DNA from: Deinococcus aerius
GTDB lineage: Bacteria > Deinococcota > Deinococci > Deinococcales > Deinococcaceae
Length of the DNA stretch: 64,000 nucleotides
Assembly (NCBI RefSeq): GCF_002897375.1
Contig: NZ_BFAG01000007.1
Location: 62,001 to 126,000, forward strand
Reading direction: 5' to 3'
The notes beneath the pieces are model-generated. The model had not been told where the DNA came from. It was given only the letters and a program-made list of their open reading frames with translations, and searched no databases. Shown here one piece after another: positions 19,704 to 29,934 of the stretch; the stretch's first letter is position 1, and each line of letters starts with the position of its first letter. The translations under genes and the position numbers were made by a program.

Positions 19704-21278
19704 TCACTTCTTCGCGTTGTAGCGGTCGAGGGCCTTTTGCATGATCGCGCGGGCGTCGAGCAGGCCCTGGTTCTTCAGGGTCGCCTGGAAGCGGTCGTAG
19801 GCGTCCAGGCTCTCGCGCCCGGTGATGTAGCGGGTCGACATCTCCGCCAGGTAGGTCTGGACATCGTTCATGATCGAGGCGAAGCGCGAGGCGTCCTCGG
19901 CGGCGGGCGAGATGGGCGGCAGCAGCAGGGCGGTCGAGGCCCGGCGCCAGGTCTTGTTGGCGGCGAGCGCCTCGGGCGAGCGCACCGGCACGCGCGGGTC
20001 CTGCACGAAGGGGCCGTCGAAGGAGCCGCGGGCATAGCGGGCGAGGGACTGCGAGAAGGGGAGCTTGTCGTTGTTCCGCACGTCCGCCGTGAACACCGGC
20101 TGGCCGTTCTGCATGACGTAGCTCTGCCCCAGGATGCCGAAGTTGAACAGCATCGAGCCGTCCTTGCTGTAGGCGTAGTCGAGCAGCTTGACCGTCTCCC
20201 GGATGTTGCGGTTCTTGCTGGAGATCGCCGCGCCCGTGCCGGGGAAGATCTTGTTGGCGTCGGGGTTGGAGTTGTAGCCCACCCGGTCCTTGCCGCTGGG
20301 GTAGGCCGCGCCGACCAGCTTGAAGCCGGGCGTCTTGGCGAGGTCGTTCAGGCGCGTGAGGGTCCCGCCCGCGAAGCCCAAGGTCGAGCCCGCCAGGTTG
20401 TTGAGCATCTTGGCGTCGAATTGGTTCTGGTTGGCGACCACGTAGTCGGGATCGATCAGCCCCTCGGCGTACCACTTCCGCATGGTGGCGAGGAAGTTCT
20501 TGTACTCGGGTTCCAGCGCGTGGTGGGTCACCTTGCCGTCCTTCAGGAAAAAGCCCCCCTGAAGGGCGAAGGCGCCGCCAAAGGCCCCCAGCAGGGCGTC
20601 GCTGCCGTTGGCGAAGCTCTGGCCGTTCCACACCCAGGGCAGCTCGTCGGCCTTGCCGTTGCCGTTGGGATCGCGGGTCTTGAACGCCCTCAGCGTCCGG
20701 TACCACCCGTCGATGGTGGTGGGCGCGGGCAGGCGCACCTTGGTCAGCCAGTCCTGGCGGATGACCGGGCCGGAGAAGACCCGCAGGCTGGGGTCGACCC
20801 GCAGGAACGGGAAGGCGAAGATGTCCCCGTCGGCGGTCGTGATCTCCTTGCGGATCTTGGGGTTCTTGTCCAGCAGCGCCTTGAGGTTGGGGGCGTACTG
20901 GTCGACGTAATCGTTCAGGCGGATAATCAGCCCGTCCTTGAGCGCCTTTTCGGGGCCGCCGGGGTAGAAGTTCCAGTTGTACTCGATGATGTCGTTCAGC
21001 TCACCCGAGGCCGCCATCAGCGAGAGGGCCTGGGCGGGCGTGTTGCCGGTGTAGGGCACGTGTGTGAACGTTAACTCAATCCCCGTGCGTTTCTGGACCT
21101 CCTTGTACGCGCCGATGTCGTCGTAGCTCTTGACCACGGCCGCCGCGTTGGGGCTGATGGGCACCCAGTAGCTGAGCTTGAGCGGCTTGGTGACGATGGG
21201 GAGCTTGAGGGGCTCGGGGGCCGCCTGGGCGGCGGTGGCGAGGGCGAGGAGGGCGGCGAGCGTGACCTTGTGGCGCAT
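19704..21278 (-). CDS. Sugar ABC transporter solute-binding protein, LplA/YtcQ type
   Basis: 524 residues with a Sec signal (MRHKVTLAALLALATAAQA). The long length and KLSYWVPISPNAAAVVKSYD, LNDIIEYNWNFYPGG and RDPNGNGKADELPW suit the LplA group of CUT1 systems, which bind oligosaccharides. No lipobox Cys is evident. The two permease genes lie upstream in the same operon; no ATPase is present in the window, so a shared MsmX/UgpC-like ATPase is presumably used. Confidence 0.92.
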   Translation of the reverse strand: MRHKVTLAALLALATAAQAAPEPLKLPIVTKPLKLSYWVPISPNAAAVVKSYDDIGAYKEVQKRTGIELTFTHVPYTGNTPAQALSLMAASGELNDIIEYNWNFYPGGPEKALKDGLIIRLNDYVDQYAPNLKALLDKNPKIRKEITTADGDIFAFPFLRVDPSLRVFSGPVIRQDWLTKVRLPAPTTIDGWYRTLRAFKTRDPNGNGKADELPWVWNGQSFANGSDALLGAFGGAFALQGGFFLKDGKVTHHALEPEYKNFLATMRKWYAEGLIDPDYVVANQNQFDAKMLNNLAGSTLGFAGGTLTRLNDLAKTPGFKLVGAAYPSGKDRVGYNSNPDANKIFPGTGAAISSKNRNIRETVKLLDYAYSKDGSMLFNFGILGQSYVMQNGQPVFTADVRNNDKLPFSQSLARYARGSFDGPFVQDPRVPVRSPEALAANKTWRRASTALLLPPISPAAEDASRFASIMNDVQTYLAEMSTRYITGRESLDAYDRFQATLKNQGLLDARAIMQKALDRYNAKK

Positions 21279-21341
21279 GTCAGACCTTCTTTCGGGGGAA
21301 GTGCGGGGGTGGTGGGGGAGGGGAGGGGGGCCTAAGCGCGT

Positions 21342-22276
<935 letters not shown>

Positions 22277-22280
<4 letters not shown>

Positions 22281-23227
22281 CACAGCCCCCTTCCGGTGAA
22301 GCGGCGCGAGAGTCGGTTCGCCAGCAGCAGGAGGACCAGGCTCACGACGGCATTCACCAGGCCCACCGCCGCCCCGTAGGAGTAGTTCGCCTCCAGCAGG
22401 CCGCGCCGGTACACGGTGGTCGAGATCACGTCCGCGGTCTCGTAGACGGACGGGTTGTACAGCAGGATGATCTTCTCGAAGCCCACGGTCGTCATCTGGC
22501 CCAGCCGCAGGATGAGCAGCGTCATCACGATGGGCACCAGGCCCGGCAGGGTCACGTGGAGCATCTGCTGCCAGCGGTTGGCCCCGTCCACCTTGGCGGC
22601 CTCATAGAGCGTGGGGTTGATCGAGAGCAGCGCGGCGAGGTAGATGATCGAGCCCCAGCCCACCGACTGCCAGATGCCCGAGCCGACGTACAGGCTGCGG
22701 AAGTACGCCGGGTCCCCGAAAAAGCCGATCCGCTCCCCGCCGAAGGCGGCGATGATATCGTTAACAACACCGCTGCGCGCGAACACGTCCAGGGTCAGCC
22801 CGGCCACCACCACGACGGAGATGAAGTGCGGCAGGTAGGTGATCGTCTGCACGAAGCGCTTGAAGCGCTCGCTGGTGACCTCGTTGAGCAGCAGGGCCAG
22901 GATGATGGGCGCGGGGAAGCCGAAGACCAGGTCCCACACGTTGATCATCAGCGTGTTGACGACCACGCGCTGGAAGTAGAAGGAGTGGAAGAAGTCCTGG
23001 AACCACTGGAAACCGACCCAGGGGCTGTCCCAGATGCCGCGCAGCGGGGCGTAGTCCTTGAAGGCGATCTGGAGCCCGTACAGCGGCCCGTACTCGAACA
23101 CCGCGAAGTACGCCACCACCGGCAGCAGCATCAGGTACACCCACTTGTGCCGGGCGAAGTCGCGCCGCAGCCGGGTCAGGAGTGGGGGCCTGGCCCCCGT
23201 TCTCAGGGGGAGTTTACTCGCAGCCAT
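22277..23227 (-). CDS. Sugar ABC transporter permease, LplB/YtcO type
   Basis: 316 residues with six membrane segments. The first helix region is WVYLMLLPVVAYFAVFEYGP, LYGLQIAFKDYAPLRGIWDS follows, and the EAA loop is LYEAAKVDGANRWQQMLHVT. GGAGGT lies a good distance before ATG 23227. It pairs with the downstream permease to form the channel of the importer. Confidence 0.93.
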
Positions 23228-23332
23228 ACGCTTGCACCTCCAGGGCCGCGCTCCACGCGGGTCGGGCGGACGGGGGAAGACGGAAAGAACGTGGCGGCCT
23301 GAACAGGAAGGAGGGCGGCGCGGTCCCGGGAC

Positions 23333-24358
23333 TCACCGCGAGGCTCCCGGCGGCGCGGTGGAGGCGCGGACGATCAGGGTGCTGGGCAATTCGCGCACGG
23401 TGCCGGGTTCGGCCCGCCCGGCCAGCAGGTCGAGGAGGAGCTTGGCCGCCTCCACGCCCAGATCGTGAAAGGGGTGGCGAACCGTGGTCAGCGCGGGGTG
23501 CATCTGCGCGCTGGCGGGCACGTCGTCGAAGCCGACCACCGACACGTCGTCCGGCACCCGCAGCCCGGCGTCCTTGACCGCGTCGATGGCGCCGTAGGCG
23601 CTGTAGTCGTTCGCCGCGAAGACGGCGGTGGGGGGATTTGGCCCCTCCAGCAGTTCGCGCGTGACCTCAAAGGCGCGCCGCTGAAGGAAGTTGGCGTGGA
23701 CCACGCGCTCAGGCAAGCCGGCCTCCCGCATCACGTCGCTGTAGGCGCGCTGGCGCTCGGTACTCTGGCCCGAGAGCGGGTCACCACTGAGAAAGGCGAT
23801 GCGGCGGTGGCCCAGCCCGACCAGATGCTCGGCGGCGGCCCGCGCCCCGAAGTAGTTGTCCCCGCGCACGGCGGACAGCCGCTTGCCCTCGGCGTAGTGG
23901 TTGATCAGCACCACCGGGACGGCGCTGGACTCCAGCGAGCACAGGTAGGCGTCGTCCGAGCGGGGCAGCGCGATGATCAACCCGTCGGCCAGCCCGCCGC
24001 GCACCATCGCCACCCGCTCGCGCTCGCGCCCGGGATTGGAGCGGGTGGTGTACAGCAAGACATCCAGCCCACTCTCGCTGGCCGCCTCGCTCGCCCCGTT
24101 CGCCATCTCCGCGAACATGGGCGCGAGGTCATGCACGATCAGCCCCAGCACCCCGGTTCGCCCGCCCTTGAGCCGCCGGGCCGAGGCGTTGGGCACATAG
24201 CCCAGCCGGGCCGCCGCCTCCTGCACGCGGCGCTGGGTGTCCCGGGCAATGCGGCCACTGTCGTTCAGCGCCCGCGAGGCCGTCATGACCGACACCTGGG
24301 CCGCCTGGGCCACGTCATGCAGGGTGATTGTCGTACCACTCGAATCTGGCATAGGCAC
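23333..24358 (-). CDS. LacI-family transcriptional regulator
   Basis: 341 residues. The N-terminal helix-turn-helix ([21 protein letters not shown]) and hinge ([18 protein letters not shown]) are canonical, followed by a periplasmic-binding-protein-like effector domain. It is the first gene of the minus-strand sugar operon, 105 bases before the importer genes, with two operator-like sites in its own leader. It most likely represses itself and the operon until a sugar ligand binds. Confidence 0.94.
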   Translation of the reverse strand: MPMPDSSGTTITLHDVAQAAQVSVMTASRALNDSGRIARDTQRRVQEAAARLGYVPNASARRLKGGRTGVLGLIVHDLAPMFAEMANGASEAASESGLDVLLYTTRSNPGRERERVAMVRGGLADGLIIALPRSDDAYLCSLESSAVPVVLINHYAEGKRLSAVRGDNYFGARAAAEHLVGLGHRRIAFLSGDPLSGQSTERQRAYSDVMREAGLPERVVHANFLQRRAFEVTRELLEGPNPPTAVFAANDYSAYGAIDAVKDAGLRVPDDVSVVGFDDVPASAQMHPALTTVRHPFHDLGVEAAKLLLDLLAGRAEPGTVRELPSTLIVRASTAPPGASR

Positions 24359-24361
24359 CTG

Positions 24362-24383
24362 CTTGCGTTAAGGTTAACGCAAG
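24362..24383. promoter_or_regulatory. LacI-type operator O1
   Basis: A perfect 10-bp inverted repeat, CTTGCGTTAA and TTAACGCAAG, with a 2-base spacer, ending 4 bases before the lacI start codon. The half-site and size match LacI-family operators. Confidence 0.85.
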
Positions 24384-24419
24384 ATACGCGCGAGGATGGG
24401 CGGGAGGGCTGGTTTGATT

Positions 24420-24437
24420 GCTAACGTTAACGCAAGC
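24420..24437. promoter_or_regulatory. LacI-type operator O2
   Basis: GCTAACGTTAACGCAAGC shares the GTTAACGCAAG half of O1 and is an imperfect palindrome about its GTTAAC. It lies about 57 bases centre-to-centre from O1, so looping or dual-site repression is possible. Confidence 0.7.
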
Positions 24438-24652
24438 GTACTCCCGCGTCAGGGGTGTGTCAAGGCTGGGGGAGAGACCAGCCTGCTTTTGCACCGGGTC
24501 GTTGGGCGGCGGGGAGTGCCGGGCGGGTCCTGCCTCCGGTGGGCGGTCCTGTTGCCCGGGCGGTCTGAGGGCTCGTCCCGGGATAGAGGGTGTTGCGCCA
24601 GCCGGGCCGCGCGCGGGCAGAGGTGGCAATTCCTCCCGGTCCAACCCCTGGT

Positions 24653-24682
24653 TTGACTTTACTAAAAGCTTTAGTTAAAGTC
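24653..24682 (+). promoter_or_regulatory. Promoter with embedded operator of the ROK gene
   Basis: TTGACT (24653-24658), a 17-base spacer and TAAAGT (24676-24681) form a good vegetative promoter. The spacer holds ACTAAAAGCTTTAGT, and the repeat extends outward as GACTTTA and TAAAGTC, so a repressor bound here would block the polymerase. The downstream ROK protein is the obvious candidate. Confidence 0.75.
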
Positions 24683-24704
24683 TTTGTCAAAACAGGAGTG
24701 TTCT

Positions 24705-25928
24705 ATGGGTCAGCGAGAACTGGCCGGGCCGATGGCTCAACGGCCCGGTCGCCCGTCCAGCAGCCGGAACGCCGTTTTGCAAGCCCTCAAAACCTCTGGG
24801 GAACTGACCGTGGAGGAGCTCGTGCGCCGCACCGGCATCAGCCAGCCGACCGTCCTCAAGGCGCTCGGCGCCCTGCAACAGGACGGGTTGATCGAGCGCT
24901 CGGGGCAGGGCGAGTCCACTGGGGGCCGCCCCCCCGCCCTGTATCGGTACAACCCCCGGGCCGGGACGGTCCTGGGGCTGGAGGTCGAGCTGCCCGTCGT
25001 CCGGGCGGTTCTCACCGACCTGGCGGGCGATGTCCTGGCGGCCTGGCACTGGACCCTCGACCTCGGCCTGGAGGCGCCGCGGTTGCTGGAGGAGTGGCTG
25101 GCCGGAGTTCAGGCCTTCGTGACGGGTCAGGTCGCGGGCCGGGCACCCCTGCAAACCTGCGGGCTGGCCGTGACCGGCTTTATCGACCAGGGGCGGGGGG
25201 TGTGGCTCAGCACGCCGCGGGTGCCGACGCTGCGCGACTGGCCGGTGGAGCGGCACCTGCACGCCGCGCTGGGCGTCCCCGTCCACCTCCTGCACCAGAT
25301 CGACGCCCTGACCCTGGCCGAGGCGGGCCGTCAGCCGGGCCAGAGTGAACAGCCCTTCCTGTATTTCGATGTGGCCCAGGGCATCGGGCTGCGGCTGATG
25401 CGCGCGGGCGTGCCCCTGACCGGGATGTTCGGGAACGCGGGATTGATCGGCCACACCACCGTCGTGCCGGACGGGCTGCCCTGCGTGTGCGGCAACCGCG
25501 GCTGCCTGGAGATGTACGCCTCGGCCCGGGCCTTCCGCCGCCTGCTGGACGAACTCCGCGACCTGCACCCCGGGGCCGCCCTCAACCACCTCGGCCGCCC
25601 CGCCGAACTCGCCGACGCCCTGCATCTCGCGGGGAGTGGCGACCCGCATGCGCGGGGGCTGGTCGAACACCTCGTCCGCTTCCTGGGCATCGGCGTCGCC
25701 AACGCGGTGAACGTCTTCGAGGTCACCAACGTCGTCCTGGGGGGCTTCGTCTCGGGCGGCGGGGAGGAGTTCCGGCGGCACCTGCTGCACGAGGCCCGCA
25801 CCCGGCTGCAACCCATCCTGGGCCGCGAACTCCACCTCGTCCTCTCCACCGCCGACCGCGACACCGCCGCGCCGCTGGGCGCCGCCCGGCACGCCCTGCA
25901 CCACATGGCCCCGCCCACCCCCGCCTAG
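24705..25928 (+). CDS. ROK-family transcriptional repressor (XylR/NagC-like)
   Basis: 407 residues from ATG 24705, which has AGGAG upstream; an in-frame TTG at 24684 overlaps the promoter and is rejected. The N-terminal winged helix shows TVEELVRRTGISQPTVLKAL. The ROK domain follows, with CVCGNRGCLEMYAS carrying the zinc-binding CxCGxxGCxE motif. The kinase ATP motif is weak, as in repressors. It heads a plus-strand unit of a broken sugar transporter, sulfatase and FGE genes and probably autoregulates through the site at 24653-24682. Confidence 0.92.
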   Translation: MGQRELAGPMAQRPGRPSSSRNAVLQALKTSGELTVEELVRRTGISQPTVLKALGALQQDGLIERSGQGESTGGRPPALYRYNPRAGTVLGLEVELPVVRAVLTDLAGDVLAAWHWTLDLGLEAPRLLEEWLAGVQAFVTGQVAGRAPLQTCGLAVTGFIDQGRGVWLSTPRVPTLRDWPVERHLHAALGVPVHLLHQIDALTLAEAGRQPGQSEQPFLYFDVAQGIGLRLMRAGVPLTGMFGNAGLIGHTTVVPDGLPCVCGNRGCLEMYASARAFRRLLDELRDLHPGAALNHLGRPAELADALHLAGSGDPHARGLVEHLVRFLGIGVANAVNVFEVTNVVLGGFVSGGGEEFRRHLLHEARTRLQPILGRELHLVLSTADRDTAAPLGAARHALHHMAPPTPA

Positions 25929-25957
25929 CACGCGCGGCAGCCCCGCGAGGAGACCCG

Positions 25958-26500
25958 ATGAACCGTTCCCGCACCCGCTTCGCCGTTCCCGCCCTGCTCA
26001 CCGGCCTGACCCTCGCGCTTTCCGGCGGCGGCGCGCAGGGGAGCGGGCAGACGGTCACCATCCTGATCAACGACTCCCCCTGGTTTCCGGGCTTCAGGGC
26101 CATCGCCGAGCAGTACCAGAAGGAGACCGGCAACCGGGTCAACCTGAACGTGACCCCCTTCGCCGGGATGCTGCAAAAAACCCAGAACGCCGTCACCGCG
26201 AGGGAGAGCGAGTTCGACCTCGTCAACCTCAACGAGCAGTGGTACATGCGCTTCTACGCGGACGGGCAGATCACGCCCCTGAGGAAGATTGACCCGAACT
26301 TCAAACTCGACCCGCAGATCATCGAGTACGACTACGCCACCCGCTGGGACGCCCGCCTGGGGAACTCCACCAGGAACGGCGAGATCCTGGGTCTCCCCAT
26401 CAACGGGAACATCCAGCTCCTGTACTACCGCAAGGACCTGTTCGACAAGGCGGGCCTGGCGGCCCCGAAAACCTGGGCGGACGTGGAAAAGGCCGCGAGG
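25958..26500 (+). pseudogene. Sugar ABC solute-binding protein, N-terminal part only
   Basis: ATG 25958 follows a GAGGAG site, 29 bases after the ROK gene. A signal peptide (MNRSRTRFAVPALLTGLTLA) leads into a CUT1-type binding protein: ILINDSPWFPGFRAIAEQYQ, EFDLVNLNEQWYMRFYADGQ, LGLPINGNIQLLYYRKDLFD, APKTWADVEKAAR. About 180 residues of an expected 400 or more are present. At about 26490-26503 the sequence passes abruptly into permease code in another frame. An internal deletion removed the binding-protein C-terminus, probably a whole first permease, and the start of a second. Confidence 0.88.
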
Positions 26501-27114
26501 GCGTCGGCCTGGGCAGCACCGTCATCGTCACGTTCGTCGGGGTGCTGGGCGCCTACAGCCTCACCCGCTTCCGCTGGCCCCCGGCGGTGCGCGGCGGCCT
26601 CACCTGGTGGCTGCTGCTGCTCAACCTGATCCCGCCCGTGGTGTTTGCCGGACCCTTCTACGTCATCGCCCGCAGGCTGGGGCTGTACGACACCCTGATC
26701 GCCGTCGCGGTCGCGCACGCGGTGATCAACCTGCCACTCGCCGTGTTCATCCTGCAGAGCTTCTTCGCGGACGTTCCCCGGGAGCTGGAGGAGGCCGCCG
26801 CCATCGACGGCTGCTCGCGGCTGCACACGCTCACCCGGGTCGTCCTGCCGATCACCCGCCCGGGCGTCGCGGCGGCGGCCCTCCTCGCGTTCATCTTCAG
26901 TTGGAAGGACTTCCTGCTGGCCCTCACCCTGACGAGCACCCCGAGGAGCGCCACCATCCCCATCGGCATCGCCGCCTTCGCGCAGGAGTACAGCATCCGC
27001 TACGGCGAGATGGCCGCCGCCGCGACGGTGGCGACGATCCCCGCCGTGATCCTCGTGATCTTCGCGCAGAAACACATCGTGCGGGGCCTGACGCTCGGCG
27101 CCGTCAAAGGCTGA
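26500..27114 (+). pseudogene. Sugar ABC permease, C-terminal part only (MalG type)
   Basis: From the junction the frame reads GSTVIVTFVGVLGAYSLTRF, membrane segments, an EAA loop (ELEEAAAIDGCSRLHTLTRV) and ends RGLTLGAVKG, the standard C-terminus of CUT1 MalG-like permeases. The first membrane segment and start codon are missing. The fragment has no in-frame start with a ribosome site. It is the downstream half of the deletion scar. Confidence 0.88.
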
Positions 27115-27145
27115 ACGCGCCCCCCCACCCAACGGAGACCCCTTG

Positions 27146-28549
27146 ATGCCCCCCCGCCCCAACATCCTCCTGATCAACTGCCACGACCTCGGTACCTTCC
27201 TGGGCTGCTACGGCATCCCGACCGTCCACACACCCCACATCGACGCGCTGGCGGCGGACGGCGTGAGGTTTGGGCGGATGTTCTGCGTCGCGCCGCAGTG
27301 CAGCCCGTCGCGGGCCGCGCTGTTCACCGGACGCTACCCGCACACCAACGGCGTGATGGGCCTGACGCACGCCAACTTCGCCTGGGACCTGCACGCCGGG
27401 GAGCGGCACCTCGCGGGGCTTTTACGAGAGGCCGGGTACCACACCGCGCTCGTCGGCGTTCACCACGAACTCCGGCACGAGACCATGGAGCAGGTCGCGC
27501 GGCGCTGCGGCTTCGACGAGGCGGTGGGCGAGGCCGCGAACGACGACGCGCCCGGGGACGTGATGACCGGGCGGGCGCTGGAGGTCCTGCGGCGCCGGGC
27601 AGGCCAGGACCAACCGTTCTACCTCCAGCTCGGGTACTACGAGCCGCACCGCCTCACCCCGAAAATCCGAGAGGAACGCGACTACCTCGGCTTCATCGGC
27701 GACTACATCGAACCCGACGACTCCCTGGGCCTGTCCATCCCGCCGTACCTGAGCGACACGCCGGGCGCGCGGGCGGAGACGGCGGAGCTTCAGGGGGCCG
27801 TGCGGTACCTGGACGCCTGCGTTGGCCGGGTGCTGAGGGAACTGCGGGCCCTGGGGCTGGAGGAGAACACCCTGATCCTCTTCACCACCGACCACGGGCT
27901 GTCCTTTCCCCGCGCGAAGGGCTCGCTGTACGACCCCGGGCTGGAGATCGCGTTCATCGTCCGCTATCCGGCGCGCGGCTGGACCGGGGGGCGCGTGCAG
28001 GGGGAGCTGCTCTCCAACGTCGATGTCGTGCCGACCCTGCTGGAGGCGCTGGACCTCCCCGCGCCCCCGAATGTACAGGGCCGGAGCTTCCTCCCCGTGC
28101 TGGACGGGGAAGCCTCCCCGCCGCGCCCCGAGGTGTTCTCGGAGATCACCTTCCACGACTACTACGATCCCCGGCGGGCCGTCCGCACCGAGCGGTTCAA
28201 GCTCATCGTGAACTTCAGCGCCGCGCCCGCGTTCATGAACACCTCGCAGTCGTGGCGGCCACGGGTCGACACCGAGGACCCGAAGTACCCCATGCTCGCC
28301 TACCACCCCCTGACCGAACTCTACGACCTGACCGCCGACCCGCTGGAGCGAGAGAACCTGGCCGACCGGCCCGAGTACCGGGAGGTTCACCGAGCCCTGC
28401 TCGCCCGGCTCTTCGGGTGGATGAGGGAGACGCGGGACCCCCTGCTGGACGGGGCCGTGACCTCGCCCCTGCACTGGCGCGCGGTGGAGGCGCTGCGTGA
28501 GGCGGAGGGCGGGGAGGTCCGGGTGCCCTTCACTGTGGAACACGGCTGA
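27146..28549 (+). CDS. Type I sulfatase (formylglycine-dependent)
   Basis: 467 residues from ATG 27146 behind CGGAGA. The activation signature is QCSPSRAALFTGR, with C52 as the residue converted to formylglycine. NILLINCHDLG near the start and LILFTTDHGLSFPRAKGSLY further on supply the calcium ligands. No signal peptide is seen, so it acts in the cytoplasm on imported sulfated sugars unless exported otherwise. The FGE gene 246 bases downstream is its expected activator. With the ROK regulator and transporter remains it once formed a sulfated-glycan unit. Confidence 0.93.
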   Translation: MPPRPNILLINCHDLGTFLGCYGIPTVHTPHIDALAADGVRFGRMFCVAPQCSPSRAALFTGRYPHTNGVMGLTHANFAWDLHAGERHLAGLLREAGYHTALVGVHHELRHETMEQVARRCGFDEAVGEAANDDAPGDVMTGRALEVLRRRAGQDQPFYLQLGYYEPHRLTPKIREERDYLGFIGDYIEPDDSLGLSIPPYLSDTPGARAETAELQGAVRYLDACVGRVLRELRALGLEENTLILFTTDHGLSFPRAKGSLYDPGLEIAFIVRYPARGWTGGRVQGELLSNVDVVPTLLEALDLPAPPNVQGRSFLPVLDGEASPPRPEVFSEITFHDYYDPRRAVRTERFKLIVNFSAAPAFMNTSQSWRPRVDTEDPKYPMLAYHPLTELYDLTADPLERENLADRPEYREVHRALLARLFGWMRETRDPLLDGAVTSPLHWRAVEALREAEGGEVRVPFTVEHG

Positions 28550-28795
28550 GGGCCACAGCGTCTCCTGGCGTCGGCGTTCCCCGAACCCGAGCGAGGCGAG
28601 TGCCGTGTCCCTGACCCTTCCCGCAGCCATCCTCCGCGAAAGGTCTCTCCTGCCCGTCACCCGGCCACGCGCGATGCGGCGGACGGGCTCATCTACCTCG
28701 CTCCCAGGCCGGGCGCCTGTACCCTGCGGGAAGGGTGAAGCCCTGACCTCCACCAGCGACCCATTCCCACCCCGCCCGTCTGACGAGGCCCACGC
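28550..28795. other. Gap between sulfatase and FGE genes
   Basis: No gene or clear terminator is seen in these 246 bases. The FGE gene may be read through from the sulfatase or have its own weak promoter. Confidence 0.4.
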
Positions 28796-29725
28796 ATGAC
28801 GCCCACCCACCCCACCCCTCCACCCGGGGACGCCATGCTGTGGATTCCCGGCGGCGCCTTCCAGATGGGCTCCGACCACCACTACCCCGAGGAGCGCCCG
28901 GCCCACCGCGTTCACGTGGACGGCTTCTGGATGGACCCTCACCCCGTCACGAACGCCCAGTTCCGCCGGTTCGCCGGGGAGACCGGATACGTGACGCTGG
29001 CCGAGCGCGCCCCGGAGCCCGCGGACTTTCCGGGCGTCCCGCCGGAGGCCCTGGTGCCCGGCTCCCTGGTGTTCCGGCCCCCGCCCGGCCCGGTGGGGCT
29101 GCACGACTACGCCGCGTGGTGGGCCTACGTGCCCGGCGCGTGCTGGCGTCATCCCGAGGGTCCGGGCAGCACGCTCGCGGGCCGGGACGAGCATCCCGCC
29201 GTGCATGTCGCCCTCGAGGACGCCGCCGCCTACGCCGCCTGGGCGGGCAAGGACCTGCCGACCGAGGCCGAGTGGGAGTTCGCCGCCCGGGGGGGACTGG
29301 ACGGCGCCACCTTCGCCTGGGGCGACGAGGAACGCCCCGGGGGCCGCCTGCTGGCGAACACCTGGCAGGGGAGGTTTCCCTGGGAGAACCTCGCCACGGA
29401 CGGGTACGAGCGGACCTCCCCGGTCGGGGCGTTTCCCCCGGGTGGGTACGGGCTGCTCGACATGATCGGCAACGTGTGGGAGTGGACCCGCGATCACTTC
29501 GGCGGGCACGCGGAGCGGGCGGCCCGCCCGTGCTGCCTGCCGCGCAACCCGCGGGTGGACCTCTCCGCCGGCGGCGGGCGAGCGCGGCGGGTGATCAAGG
29601 GCGGCTCGCACCTCTGCGCCCCGAACTACTGCTCCCGCTACCGCCCGGCGGCGCGGCAGGGGCAGGAGGCCGACTCGTCCACGTCGCACCTCGGGTTTCG
29701 CTGCGTCGTGCGCCCGGGCCTCTGA
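28796..29725 (+). CDS. Formylglycine-generating enzyme (SUMF1/FGE family)
   Basis: 309 residues, full length for bacterial FGE. IPGGAFQMGSDHHYPEERP opens the fold, LPTEAEWEFAARGG and NVWEWTRDHF are family blocks, and GGSHLCAPNYCSRYRPAAR carries the catalytic pair C274 and C279 with C-x4-C spacing as in characterised FGEs. Many FGE-fold proteins lack these cysteines; this one keeps them, so real sulfatase activation through copper-dependent oxidation of Cys is expected. Its neighbour sulfatase is of the Cys type. Confidence 0.92.
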   Translation: MTPTHPTPPPGDAMLWIPGGAFQMGSDHHYPEERPAHRVHVDGFWMDPHPVTNAQFRRFAGETGYVTLAERAPEPADFPGVPPEALVPGSLVFRPPPGPVGLHDYAAWWAYVPGACWRHPEGPGSTLAGRDEHPAVHVALEDAAAYAAWAGKDLPTEAEWEFAARGGLDGATFAWGDEERPGGRLLANTWQGRFPWENLATDGYERTSPVGAFPPGGYGLLDMIGNVWEWTRDHFGGHAERAARPCCLPRNPRVDLSAGGGRARRVIKGGSHLCAPNYCSRYRPAARQGQEADSSTSHLGFRCVVRPGL

Positions 29726-29934
29726 GAGGCCGCGAGGGTCGGGCCGGGGTGTGGGGAGCTGATGTGGGCGACCTCGGCAAAGGGCGGGGGACCAACGGGG
29801 ATCATCTTTCCGTTTGGTCGCGTTGCCGGAGCGGGGCGTGCGGGTGGTGGTCGTGACCAGGGCTTGCTACCTTTGGAAACGGTCAAAGGCAAAGGCGGTG
29901 ACGCGCAGTGAACACAGGCACCGCCGTGGCCCTG

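Noticed and set aside
21064..21076. AACGTTAAC-like sequence resembling the LacI site inside the solute-binding-protein gene, and a CGTTAAC at about 22758 in a permease gene
   Set aside because: Only the core is shared, the outer half-site bases are missing, and both are in coding sequence far from a promoter.
24684..24704. TTG 24684 as the start of the ROK gene
   Set aside because: It lies within a few bases of the inferred -10 box and has no Shine-Dalgarno, while ATG 24705 has AGGAG at a suitable distance.
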